A DNA stretch of 64,000 bases, taken from the NCBI RefSeq assembly GCF_009905435.1, contig NZ_JAAAMT010000020.1, positions 28,535 to 92,534 of the forward strand, written 5' to 3'. The stretch comes from Pseudomonas sp. R5(2019). GTDB lineage: Bacteria; Pseudomonadota; Gammaproteobacteria; Pseudomonadales; Pseudomonadaceae. Made by a program: the position numbers and the translations under genes. The notes beneath the pieces were generated by a model. It saw nothing but the letters and a program-made list of their open reading frames with translations. It was not told the DNA's origin and did not search any database. Of this stretch, positions 35,081-42,868 are shown in pieces (the first letter of the stretch is position 1; every line of letters begins with the position of its first letter).

Positions 35081-36400
35081 ATGACTGCCTCTGATCCCGC
35101 GCGCCCGATCCGCCTGTCGCGCAGTGACCACAAAACCCTCGGCCTGGCTGCGTTGGGGGGCGCGCTGGAAATCTACGATTTCATTATTTTCGTGTTCTTC
35201 GCGCTGACCCTGAGCCAACTGTTCTTTCCGCCCGAGATGCCTGAGTGGCTGCGTCTGCTGCAAAGTTTCGGGATTTTCGTCACCGGCTACCTGGCCCGGC
35301 CGCTGGGCGGGATCGTGATGGCGCATTTCGCCGACCACCTGGGGCGCAAGAAAGTCTTTAGCCTCAGTATTCTGATGATGGCGCTGCCGTGTCTGTTGAT
35401 CGGGATAATGCCGACTTACGCTGATATCGGCTATGCCGCGCCGCTGGTCCTGCTCGGCTTGCGTATTTTGCAAGGGGCAGCGGTGGGCGGTGAGGTGCCG
35501 AGCGCCTGGGTGTTCGTTGCCGAGCACGCACCCCAGGGCCGCCGGGGCTATGCCCTGGGCTTCTTGCAGGCAGGGCTGACCTTTGGCTACCTGTTGGGGG
35601 CCTTGACCGCGACCCTGTTGGCGCAGTTGTTCACCCCGCAGGAAATTCTCGATTACGCCTGGCGCTACCCCTTTTTGCTGGGCGGCGTGTTTGGCGTGAT
35701 TGGCGTCTGGCTGCGCCGCTGGTTGAGCGAGACGCCGGTATTCCTGGCCTTGCGCGAGCGCCGTGATGCCGTTGTCGAGCTACCCCTTCGCACGGTGTTG
35801 CGTGAACACCGCGCGGCATTATTGCCTGCAGCGCTGCTGACCTGCGTACTGACCTCCGCGGTGGTGGTGCTGGTGGTGATCACCCCGACCGTGATGCAAA
35901 AGCAGTTCGGCATCGATGCCGGGCATACGTTCGCCTTGAGCAGCATGGGCATTGTCTTTCTGAATATCGGCTGCGTGCTGGCCGGCTTGTTGGTAGACCG
36001 CATTGGCGCCTGGCGGGCGCTGGTCATCTATTGCCTGTTGCTGCCGCTGGGAATCGCCGGGTTGTACGCGAGCCTGATCGGCGGCTGGGGTTGGCCGGGG
36101 CTGGCCTATGCCGTGGCCGGGTTGGCGTGCGGTGTGGTCGGAGTGGTGCCGTCGGTGATGGTTGGCTTGTTCCCGGCCAAAATCCGCGTCTCGGGCATTT
36201 CGTTTACCTACAACATCGCCTATGCGCTGTGGGCCAGTACCACGCCGCTGTTGCTGATCGCGCTGATGCCGTGGAGCCCATGGGTATGCGTGGGCTATTG
36301 CCTGGTGATGGGGATGGTTGGGGTTGGGGTTGGGACGGCGATGGTGTTTGGCCGCAAGGCCGAGGTAAGCCTGGGAAGAGTTGCGGTGACCGAACTGTAG
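35081..36400 (+). CDS. MFS transporter, metabolite:H+ symporter (ProP/ShiA-like)
   Basis: 439 aa with 12 hydrophobic segments. The MHS-family features are ALGGALEIYDFIIFVFFALTL at helix 1, GYLARPLGGIVMAHFADHLG (the RPxGG and GD-like loop 2-3 motif) and RILQGAAVGGEVPSAWVFV at helix 4. These proton symporters import organic acids, betaines or shikimate; the substrate here is unknown. I start at ATG 35081 (MTASDPARP); the open frame extends 22 codons upstream but that part is not hydrophobic or conserved-looking. The stop codon TAG is the TAG of a REP core GTAGGAGC, the second such case in the window. Confidence 0.87.
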   Translation: MTASDPARPIRLSRSDHKTLGLAALGGALEIYDFIIFVFFALTLSQLFFPPEMPEWLRLLQSFGIFVTGYLARPLGGIVMAHFADHLGRKKVFSLSILMMALPCLLIGIMPTYADIGYAAPLVLLGLRILQGAAVGGEVPSAWVFVAEHAPQGRRGYALGFLQAGLTFGYLLGALTATLLAQLFTPQEILDYAWRYPFLLGGVFGVIGVWLRRWLSETPVFLALRERRDAVVELPLRTVLREHRAALLPAALLTCVLTSAVVVLVVITPTVMQKQFGIDAGHTFALSSMGIVFLNIGCVLAGLLVDRIGAWRALVIYCLLLPLGIAGLYASLIGGWGWPGLAYAVAGLACGVVGVVPSVMVGLFPAKIRVSGISFTYNIAYALWASTTPLLLIALMPWSPWVCVGYCLVMGMVGVGVGTAMVFGRKAEVSLGRVAVTEL

Positions 36401-36501
36401 GAGCTGGCGGTCCGGCGTTCCGGCTTGCCCGCGATAAGGACGCCGCGATTTTACAGGTATTGCGCGTCATCGTTCATCGCGGGCAAGCCCGGCTCCTACA
36501 G
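36395..36501. repeat. REPIN overlapping the MFS gene stop codon
   Basis: It begins CTGTAGGAGCTGGCGG and ends GCCCGGCTCCTACAG, imperfect inverted repeats with GGCTTGCCCGCGAT / ATCGCGGGCAAGCC as inner arms. The central part, ATAAGGACGCCGCGATTTTA and onward, is almost the same as 32632-32675 in composite B. It lies between the MFS gene and the convergent ETF-QO gene. Confidence 0.85.
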
Positions 36502-36548
36502 GTTCAATGCCTCCACTTGGAGGCTGTGATACAAGAAGCGGACGTCGT

Positions 36549-38213
36549 TTACATATTCGGGTAAGTCGGCCCACCTGCGCCTTCCGGCGTGACCCAAGTG
36601 ATGTTCTGCGCCGGGTCCTTGATGTCGCAGGTCTTGCAGTGCACGCAGTTCTGGGCGTTGATCTGGAAGCGCTTGCTACCGTCTTCCTGAGTGACCACTT
36701 CATACACGCCCGCCGGGCAGTAACGCTGGGCCGGCTCGTCGTACAGCGGCAGGTTCTGGTTGATCGGGATGCTCGCATCGGCCAGCTTCAGGTGGCACGG
36801 CTGCTCTTCTTCATGGTTGGTGTTGGAGAGGAACACCGAGCTCAGCTTGTCGAAGCTCAGCTTGCCATCGGGTTTCGGGTAGTCGATTTTCTTCGAGTCC
36901 GCCGCAAGCTTCAGGCAGGCGTAGTCCGGCTTGGTGTCACGCAGGGTGAACGGGATCTTGCCACCGAACAGATTCTGGTCGAGCCAGTTGAAACCACCGC
37001 CGATGATCGGGCCGAACTTGTGGATTGCCGGGCCGAAGTTGCGGCTGGCGAACAGTTCTTCATAGACCCAGCTGGCCTTGAACGCCTCGACGTAGCCGGT
37101 CAGTTCGTCACCGCCTTCCTTGCCGGCCAGCAGCGCGTCGGCGACCGCTTCGGCGGCGAGCATGCCGGATTTCATGGCGGTGTGGCTGCCCTTGATCTTG
37201 GCGAAGTTCAGGGTGCCCAGGTCGCAACCGATCAGCGCGCCACCCTTGAAGACCATTTTCGGCAGCGAGTTCAGGCCGCCCTTGCTGATGGCGCGGGCGC
37301 CGTAGCTGATGCGTTTGCCGCCTTCCAGGTACTGCTTGAACACCGGGTGGTGCTTCAGGCGCTGGAATTCGTCGAACGGCGACAGGTAAGGGTTAGCGTA
37401 GGACAAGTCAACGATCAGGCCGACCACCACCTGGTTGTTTTCCAGGTGATAGAGGAACGAGCCACCGGTGTTCTCGGTGCCCATGATGTCCAGCGGCCAG
37501 CCGGCGGTGTGGACCACCAGGCCTTGCTGGTGCTTGGCCGGGTCGACTTCCCAGATTTCTTTGAGGCCAATGCCGTAGTGCTGGGCGTCGGCGTCGCTGT
37601 CGAGATTGAAGCGCTTGATCAGTTGCTTGCCGATATGGCCACGGCAGCCTTCGGCGAACAGGGTGTACTTGCCGCGCAGTTCCATGCCCGGGGTGTACAG
37701 GCCTTCCTTGGGGTTGCCTTCGCGGTCGACACCCAGGTCGCCGGTGATGATCCCGCGGACCACGCCGTTCTCGTCGAACAGCGCTTCCTGGGCGGCGAAG
37801 CCCGGGTAGATTTCCACGCCCAGGTTCTCGGCTTGCTGGGCCAGCCAGCGGCACAGGTTGCCCAGCGAGATGATGTAGTTGCCTTCGTTGTGCATGGTCT
37901 TGGGCACAAACAGGTCAGGCACCTTGATGGCACCTTCGGCATTCTTGAGGACGAAGATGTCGTCGCGTTTGACTTCGGTGTTCAGCGGCGCGCCGAGCGC
38001 TTTCCAGTCCGGGAACAGCTCGTTCAGGGCGCGCGGCTCGAACACGGCACCGGAGAGGATGTGGGCGCCGACTTCGGAGCCTTTCTCGACCACGCAGACG
38101 CTGATTTCGTTACCGGCTTCGGCGGCCTTCTGCTTCAGTCGGCAGGCGGCGGACAGGCCCGCCGGACCTGCGCCGACGATGACCACGTCGAATTCCATGT
38201 ATTCGCGTTCCAC
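36549..38213 (-). CDS. Electron transfer flavoprotein-ubiquinone oxidoreductase
   Basis: 554 aa, full length. ETF-QO carries electrons from reduced ETF, loaded by acyl-CoA and other dehydrogenases, to ubiquinone at the inner membrane. FAD-binding motif: MEFDVVIVGAGPAGLSAACR at the N-terminus. The quinone-site region with membrane-associating helix is in the middle, and the C-terminal [4Fe-4S] ligands are RYCPAGVYE and NCVHCKTCDIKDPAQNI. I start at GTG 38213 (VEREYMEFD) because AGGAG lies 7 nt upstream and the P. aeruginosa homologue starts the same way as I recall. It is divergent from etfBA, with a good sigma-70 promoter and a PsrA-like box in between. Confidence 0.95.
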   Translation of the reverse strand: MEREYMEFDVVIVGAGPAGLSAACRLKQKAAEAGNEISVCVVEKGSEVGAHILSGAVFEPRALNELFPDWKALGAPLNTEVKRDDIFVLKNAEGAIKVPDLFVPKTMHNEGNYIISLGNLCRWLAQQAENLGVEIYPGFAAQEALFDENGVVRGIITGDLGVDREGNPKEGLYTPGMELRGKYTLFAEGCRGHIGKQLIKRFNLDSDADAQHYGIGLKEIWEVDPAKHQQGLVVHTAGWPLDIMGTENTGGSFLYHLENNQVVVGLIVDLSYANPYLSPFDEFQRLKHHPVFKQYLEGGKRISYGARAISKGGLNSLPKMVFKGGALIGCDLGTLNFAKIKGSHTAMKSGMLAAEAVADALLAGKEGGDELTGYVEAFKASWVYEELFASRNFGPAIHKFGPIIGGGFNWLDQNLFGGKIPFTLRDTKPDYACLKLAADSKKIDYPKPDGKLSFDKLSSVFLSNTNHEEEQPCHLKLADASIPINQNLPLYDEPAQRYCPAGVYEVVTQEDGSKRFQINAQNCVHCKTCDIKDPAQNITWVTPEGAGGPTYPNM

Positions 38214-38336
38214 AGGTTCTCTCCTACTCAAGGCTCATCAGTTTTTCTAGTTAGAGGGGTCGGCTGGCGCTTCGGGCAGGCCGTGGCGCTGTAGCAGGCG
38301 CACAAACGGACTACACAGCTTTGTCTTAGACCGCGC

Positions 38337-38365
38337 ATTATATCTACACCACTCGGGTGGTCCAA
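38337..38365 (-). promoter_or_regulatory. Sigma-70 promoter of the ETF-QO gene
   Basis: On the minus strand TTGGAC (38365-38360), a 17-nt spacer and TATAAT (38342-38337), a near-consensus promoter about 125 bp before the ETF-QO start. Confidence 0.75.
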
Positions 38366-38367
38366 TA

Positions 38368-38381
38368 CAAACGTTTGTTTG
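38368..38381. promoter_or_regulatory. Candidate PsrA binding site
   Basis: CAAAC-GTTT-GTTTG matches the PsrA pattern (G/C)AAAC-N2-4-GTTT(G/C) exactly. It lies 2 bp upstream of the -35 box of the ETF-QO promoter. PsrA is a long-chain-fatty-acid-responsive regulator in Pseudomonas, and I recall ETF genes among its reported targets. The rest of the 538-bp divergent region shows no other clear site; I did not find a convincing promoter for etfBA. Confidence 0.6.
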
Positions 38382-38751
38382 AATTTGCTGAAGGCCAGTA
38401 AAATCAAAGATAGGCGGCTAATGACTGGCCAGTTTGCCGTATTGACCGGATTGGGTGTTCCGGTCAAGATACGGTCGGTTTTGCGCTCGCCGTAGGCTGA
38501 CCGTCGGATGCAGGAGCACCCCTAAAGACCAGCGAAAGCAGTGCAGATAGGCCAGATCCGGCTTTGTAGTGGAGTTTACACGCCGCGACAACGGATGACT
38601 CAGTGGTTTTGCCTTTATAGGTCAAAACAAGACTGGCAAGTCAGGCTAAATCTGCGCCCCTGCCATCGTTTTTAGAGGTGCCCTTGTGCCCACGAGCATC
38701 GCCGGGTCCGTCCAGGCGACAATCTTTTCACCGGAGAGTAACGAGGAATCC

Positions 38752-39501
38752 ATGAAGGTTCTTGTAGCTGTCAAACGAGTGGTCGACTATAACGTCAAGG
38801 TTCGCGTCAAAGCGGACAACTCCGGCGTCGACCTTGCTAACGTCAAGATGTCCATGAACCCCTTCTGCGAAATCGCCGTAGAAGAAGCCGTCCGCCTGAA
38901 AGAGAAAGGTGTGGCGAGCGAGATCGTCGTCGTTACCGTCGGCCCTGCCACTGCGCAGGAACAACTGCGTACCGCACTGGCACTGGGTGCTGACCGCGCC
39001 GTGCTGGTCGAGTCCGCCGAGGAACTGACTTCCCTGGCCGTGGCCAAGCTGCTCAAGGCCGTGGTCGACAAGGAACAGCCTCAGCTGGTGATCCTTGGCA
39101 AACAAGCCATCGACAGCGACAACAACCAGACCGGCCAGATGCTGGCGGCGCTGAGCGGTTACGCCCAGGGTACTTTCGCCTCCAAGGTGGAAATTGCTGG
39201 CGACAAGGTCAACGTGACCCGCGAAGTCGACGGCGGCCTGCAGACTGTTTCGCTGAACCTGCCGGCGATCGTCACCACCGACCTGCGTCTGAACGAGCCA
39301 CGCTACGCTTCCTTGCCCAACATCATGAAGGCCAAGAAAAAGCCGCTGGAAACCGTCACCCCGGATGCGCTGGGCGTTTCTACCGCCTCCACCAACAAGA
39401 CCCTGAAAGTTGAAGCCCCGGCTGCTCGCAGCGCTGGCATCAAGGTCAAGTCGGTTGCAGAACTGGTCGAGAAACTGAAGAACGAAGCGAAGGTAATCTA
39501 A
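38752..39501 (+). CDS. etfB: Electron transfer flavoprotein subunit beta
   Basis: 249 aa. EtfB binds AMP and pairs with EtfA to form the soluble heterodimer that takes electrons from acyl-CoA dehydrogenases. [20 protein letters not shown] is the classic start, and the ETF-beta signature region VKRVVDY ... [18 protein letters not shown] is present, with [20 protein letters not shown] further on. The frame is open for 22 codons upstream, but ATG 38752 has GAGGAA upstream and is the family start. etfA begins at the base after its stop. Confidence 0.96.
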   Translation: MKVLVAVKRVVDYNVKVRVKADNSGVDLANVKMSMNPFCEIAVEEAVRLKEKGVASEIVVVTVGPATAQEQLRTALALGADRAVLVESAEELTSLAVAKLLKAVVDKEQPQLVILGKQAIDSDNNQTGQMLAALSGYAQGTFASKVEIAGDKVNVTREVDGGLQTVSLNLPAIVTTDLRLNEPRYASLPNIMKAKKKPLETVTPDALGVSTASTNKTLKVEAPAARSAGIKVKSVAELVEKLKNEAKVI

Positions 39502-40446
39502 ATGACTATCCTGGTTATCGCTGAACACGAAAACGGTGCCGTTGCCCCGGCTACCCTGAACACTGTCGCTGCCGCTGCCAAGATCGGCGGTGATGTGCAC
39601 GTCCTGGTTGCTGGCGCAGGCGTCGGTGGCGTGGCCGAAGCCGCTGCGAAAATCGCTGGCGTCGCCAAGGTCCTGGTCGCTGACAACGCCGCCTACGCCC
39701 ACCAGCTGCCGGAAAACGTTGCGCCGCTGATCGCTGCTCTCGCTCAAGAAGCAGGGGGTGCTGCTTACAGCCACATCCTCGCGCCGGCCACCTCCAACGG
39801 CAAAAACATCCTGCCACGCGTGGCCGCTCAACTGGACGTCGACCAGATCTCCGAGATCATCTCGGTAGAATCGGCCGACACCTTCAAGCGTCCGATCTAC
39901 GCCGGTAACGCCATTGCCACCGTGCAATCCACTGCGGCCATCAAGGTCATCACCGTGCGTGCCACCGGCTTCGACGCCGTTGCCGCCGAAGGGGGTTCGG
40001 CTGCGATTGAAGCCGTTGCGGCTGCGCACGACGCAGGCAAGTCGTCCTTTGTTGGCGAAGAGCTGGCCAAGTCCGATCGCCCGGAACTGACCGCTGCCAA
40101 GATCGTCGTTTCCGGCGGTCGCGGCATGCAGAACGGGGACAACTTCAAACACCTGTACGCCCTGGCCGACAAGCTGGGCGCTGCCGTTGGCGCTTCTCGT
40201 GCCGCGGTTGACGCAGGCTTCGTACCGAACGACATGCAGGTCGGCCAGACCGGCAAGATCGTCGCGCCACAGCTGTACATCGCCGTCGGTATCTCCGGCG
40301 CGATCCAGCACCTGGCCGGTATGAAAGACTCCAAAGTGATCGTGGCGATCAACAAGGATGAAGAGGCACCGATCTTCCAGGTGGCCGATTACGGCCTGGT
40401 AGCGGACCTGTTCGAAGCTATCCCTGAGTTGGAGAAGCTGGTCTAA
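39502..40446 (+). CDS. etfA: Electron transfer flavoprotein subunit alpha
   Basis: 314 aa. EtfA holds the FAD that shuttles electrons to ETF-QO, encoded divergently upstream. The N-terminal domain starts [20 protein letters not shown]; the C-terminal FAD-binding domain has [17 protein letters not shown], the adenine-contacting [20 protein letters not shown] and the terminal [17 protein letters not shown], all family hallmarks. It is coupled to etfB (stop and start adjoin). A strong terminator lies 22 bp downstream. Confidence 0.97.
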   Translation: MTILVIAEHENGAVAPATLNTVAAAAKIGGDVHVLVAGAGVGGVAEAAAKIAGVAKVLVADNAAYAHQLPENVAPLIAALAQEAGGAAYSHILAPATSNGKNILPRVAAQLDVDQISEIISVESADTFKRPIYAGNAIATVQSTAAIKVITVRATGFDAVAAEGGSAAIEAVAAAHDAGKSSFVGEELAKSDRPELTAAKIVVSGGRGMQNGDNFKHLYALADKLGAAVGASRAAVDAGFVPNDMQVGQTGKIVAPQLYIAVGISGAIQHLAGMKDSKVIVAINKDEEAPIFQVADYGLVADLFEAIPELEKLV

Positions 40447-40468
40447 TCCGGCGGCTTCACTTATAAAG

Positions 40469-40499
40469 AGCCCGGTCAGTTGATCGGGCTTTTTTTTTT
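40469..40499 (+). terminator. Rho-independent terminator after etfBA
   Basis: Stem AGCCCGGTCA / TGATCGGGCT (10 bp, one G-T pair) with a 2-nt loop, followed by nine Ts. Confidence 0.93.
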
Positions 40500-40553
40500 G
40501 GGTGGCCTGTTTTTTTGTAAGGGACCTCAAGGGACATAAAGGGAGAGGAGTGC

Positions 40554-41378
40554 ATGGGACGGCTTGGCCGGATCAAGGCGGTGACCCTGTTGGGCGCACT
40601 GTTACTACCATCGCTGGCATTGGCGGTCGGCAAATGCGAACGCCTGGTTGCCACCGGTAGCCCGGACGCACCACCTTACTTGTGGCAGGACCCGAAGGAC
40701 CCGCGCCACCTGATCGGCGCCAATGCTGACCTGTTGACCCAAGTGGCCAGTGAGTTGGGTATAAAGATCGAGATCCTCTACGGCGGCAAGCGCAGCGATG
40801 CCCAGGAAGAGGTGCGCAGCGGTCGCATGGACCTGCTGGTGGATGCGCCGCTGCTGGTTGATCAATTGGGCTCGATGGACTTTATTCATCCGGCACTGGT
40901 GCAGAATGATTACCTGGTCTGGACCCGGCACGACTCAGCGCTGGCGTACCACAGCCTTGCCGATTTGCACGGGTATGCAGGCGCCGTGTCCCAGCGTGCG
41001 CGATTGACTCCTGCTTTTCAGGTCGTGGCCAACGAGCACCTCAAACTTGAAAAGACCGAGAATCTGACTCAGGCATTTCAGAAGCTGGTACTGGGTCAGG
41101 TCGAGTATGTGCTCGCCGGCCGTTACGCAGGCCTGGCTTACAGCCAGAGCCTGGGCATGGGAGGCGACCTGGTGTCGCGCGAGTTGCCCGTCGACCGCCC
41201 GGGGTTGTATCTGGCTGTGTCCCATAATTCGGCCTGCAACGATCCGTGGTTACGCGGACAGCTGGCAAAAAAGATGACAGAATTGCCGGTCTCAGGCCAA
41301 ACCGAAGCTGTACTGCAACGCAATGTCGAGCGTTGGAAAGCGCAGATGCAGTCACCGCTCGACGCCCCTAAACAGTAG
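40554..41378 (+). CDS. Periplasmic solute-binding protein, family 3-like
   Basis: 274 aa with a signal peptide (KAVTLLGALLLPSLALA). After cleavage it starts VGKCERLVATGSPDAPPYLW, similar to amino-acid-type binding proteins; ANADLLTQVASELGIKIEIL and RSGRMDLLVDAPLLVDQ are typical of the fold. No transporter permease is nearby. Instead it is followed after 9 bp by a DUF4398 lipoprotein and an OmpA-like protein, so it may have an envelope role rather than uptake. The ATG has GGGAGAGGAG upstream. Confidence 0.8.
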   Translation: MGRLGRIKAVTLLGALLLPSLALAVGKCERLVATGSPDAPPYLWQDPKDPRHLIGANADLLTQVASELGIKIEILYGGKRSDAQEEVRSGRMDLLVDAPLLVDQLGSMDFIHPALVQNDYLVWTRHDSALAYHSLADLHGYAGAVSQRARLTPAFQVVANEHLKLEKTENLTQAFQKLVLGQVEYVLAGRYAGLAYSQSLGMGGDLVSRELPVDRPGLYLAVSHNSACNDPWLRGQLAKKMTELPVSGQTEAVLQRNVERWKAQMQSPLDAPKQ

Positions 41379-41387
41379 GAAGACTTT

Positions 41388-41741
41388 GTGAGAATCCAAT
41401 CGCTATTCGCCGCCGTGGCGATGCTGGCCCTGGCGGGCTGCGCCAACGACCCGGCGCCCACTGAGCAGATCCGCCTGACCGAGCAGGCGCTCGAGCAGGC
41501 CAAGGCTGTCGGCGCCACCGAAGAAGTGCCGGAACTCAAGACTGCTGATGGAAAGTTCGAGCGCGCCCGTGCCGACATGATCAGCCAGGATTTCAAGGAT
41601 GCACGCATGAAGGCCGAGCAGGCTGAGCTGGATGCGCGACTTGCCGAGGCGCGAGTGTTGACCTCCAAGAGCCAGGAGCAACTGACTGTGCTTCAGGCGC
41701 GTATCAAGCGCCTGCACAAACAGTTGGGGGAACAACAGTGA
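41388..41741 (+). CDS. DUF4398-type lipoprotein
   Basis: 117 aa starting with GTG. A lipoprotein signal (MRIQSLFAAVAMLALAGC) has the lipobox LAGC at about residue 18, then an all-helical charged region (AKAVGATEEVPELKTADGKF ... LTVLQARIKRLHKQLGEQQ) that is likely coiled-coil. This matches DUF4398 proteins, which in Pseudomonas are usually paired with an OmpA-like protein. The stop TGA overlaps the next gene start by one base, so the two are coupled. GGAAGA precedes the GTG. Confidence 0.78.
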   Translation: MRIQSLFAAVAMLALAGCANDPAPTEQIRLTEQALEQAKAVGATEEVPELKTADGKFERARADMISQDFKDARMKAEQAELDARLAEARVLTSKSQEQLTVLQARIKRLHKQLGEQQ

Positions 41742-42553
41742 TGCTGATCAGACCCAAGGCTTGCACTGTCATGTTGCTGGCGGCCATCGGCCTGACCGGT
41801 TGCGCCAGCCAGCGCACCGAGACGGCGTTGCAACAGGCAACCGAAAGTTTCCAGGCGGTGAAGGAAGATTCCAACGTGTTGCGCAGCGCGCCGCGTGATG
41901 TCATCCGCGCCGGAGAATCGCTGGCCCGCGCCGATCGCCTGTCCAGTTACTGGGGCACCGGTACCGATGTTCGTCATTACGCCTATTTGAGCCAGCGCTA
42001 CAGCGAGATCGCTCGGGAGCACAGCCAACTGGTGCTTAATCAGGAACGCCTGACCAAGCTCGAACTCGAACGTCAGCGCCTGCAGTTGGCCTTGCGAGAG
42101 GCCAAGCTCGCCAGCGTTCAGCAGCAAGGCAAGTGGCTGGAAGAACAAATCACCAGCCTGGCCAACAACGAGGCTGACCGTGGCCTGGTGTTGACCTTGG
42201 GTGATGTGCTGTTTGACACCGGCGAAGCGGATTTGAAAACCTCGGCCAACCGCACCGTGCTCAAGCTGGTGCAGTTTCTGCAGCTGAACCCCAGGCGTGT
42301 GCTGCGCATCGAGGGCTATACCGACAGCACCGGCAGCAAGCAGGACAACCTGCAATTGTCGAAGGCACGGGCGCAATCGGTGGCCGACATGCTGGTTGAC
42401 CTGGGCGTCGACGAAAAGCGCATCCAGGTTGAAGGCTATGGCGATGAGTACCCGATCGAGGTCAATGCCTCCGAGCGGGGGCGAGCAAAAAACCGTCGGG
42501 TAGAGATTGTCTTCTCCGATGACAAGGGTCAGCTCGGCGCCGCCCGCGAATAA
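41741..42553 (+). CDS. OmpA-family peptidoglycan-associated lipoprotein
   Basis: 270 aa. A lipoprotein signal (KACTVMLLAAIGLTGC, lipobox LTGC) is followed by a helical DUF4398-like region (about 30-150) and a C-terminal OmpA_C domain: LGDVLFDTGEADLKTSANRT, RIEGYTDSTGSKQDNLQLSK (with the diaminopimelate-binding Asp) and the final RAKNRRVEIVF. It should anchor the outer membrane to peptidoglycan. ATG 41741 overlaps the upstream stop (TGATG). An upstream GTG (41738) is in frame. Confidence 0.85.
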   Translation: MLIRPKACTVMLLAAIGLTGCASQRTETALQQATESFQAVKEDSNVLRSAPRDVIRAGESLARADRLSSYWGTGTDVRHYAYLSQRYSEIAREHSQLVLNQERLTKLELERQRLQLALREAKLASVQQQGKWLEEQITSLANNEADRGLVLTLGDVLFDTGEADLKTSANRTVLKLVQFLQLNPRRVLRIEGYTDSTGSKQDNLQLSKARAQSVADMLVDLGVDEKRIQVEGYGDEYPIEVNASERGRAKNRRVEIVFSDDKGQLGAARE

Positions 42554-42568
42554 AGCAGGCACACCCCC

Positions 42569-42661
42569 CTGTAGGAGCTGGGCTTGCCCGCGAATGGCTT
42601 CACTGCGTTCGTCAGGCAAATCGCGGCGAGGCCATTCGCGGGCAAGCCCGGCTCCTGCAGG
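42569..42661. repeat. REPIN after the OmpA-like gene
   Basis: CCTGTAGGAGCTGGGCTTGC... at 42569-42599 and its inverted partner GCCATTCGCGGGCAAGCCCG... at 42631-42661, 31-bp arms with about two mismatches and a 31-nt spacer. Confidence 0.9.
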
Positions 42662-42670
42662 GGCAGGCAT

Positions 42671-42706
42671 AAAAAGCCTGGTTTTCGAAAGAAGGCCGGG
42701 CTTTTT
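42671..42706 (+). terminator. Terminator after the OmpA-like gene
   Basis: Stem AAAAAGCCTGG / CCGGGCTTTTT with a 14-nt loop and a T-tract within the 3' arm. Confidence 0.75.
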
Positions 42707-42790
42707 CATGCTCGCGCGAGGGCTTTTGTGCATTTTGTCGACCGCGCACGGTAACGTGTGTCACAAGACTGTATTGTCGACTATTCTGGC

Positions 42791-42817
42791 AACTGTCCCA
42801 GTACACTTCTGAACTGT
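42791..42817. promoter_or_regulatory. Direct repeats upstream of the MocR-like gene, candidate operator
   Basis: Two AACTGT copies at 42791-42796 and 42812-42817, 21 bp apart (two helical turns), 50-75 bp before the MocR-like ATG. MocR regulators typically bind direct repeats in their own promoter regions, so this is a plausible autoregulatory site. The assignment is by pattern only. Confidence 0.35.
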
Positions 42818-42868
42818 TACGGTAGTCTTGCTGAAAATAATGAGATCGCCTGCAAGCCGAGAGCTGTG

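Noticed and set aside
38728..40530. 600-codon open frame antisense to etfB and etfA
   Set aside because: A codon-bias shadow of etfBA; no motif and no plausible start region.
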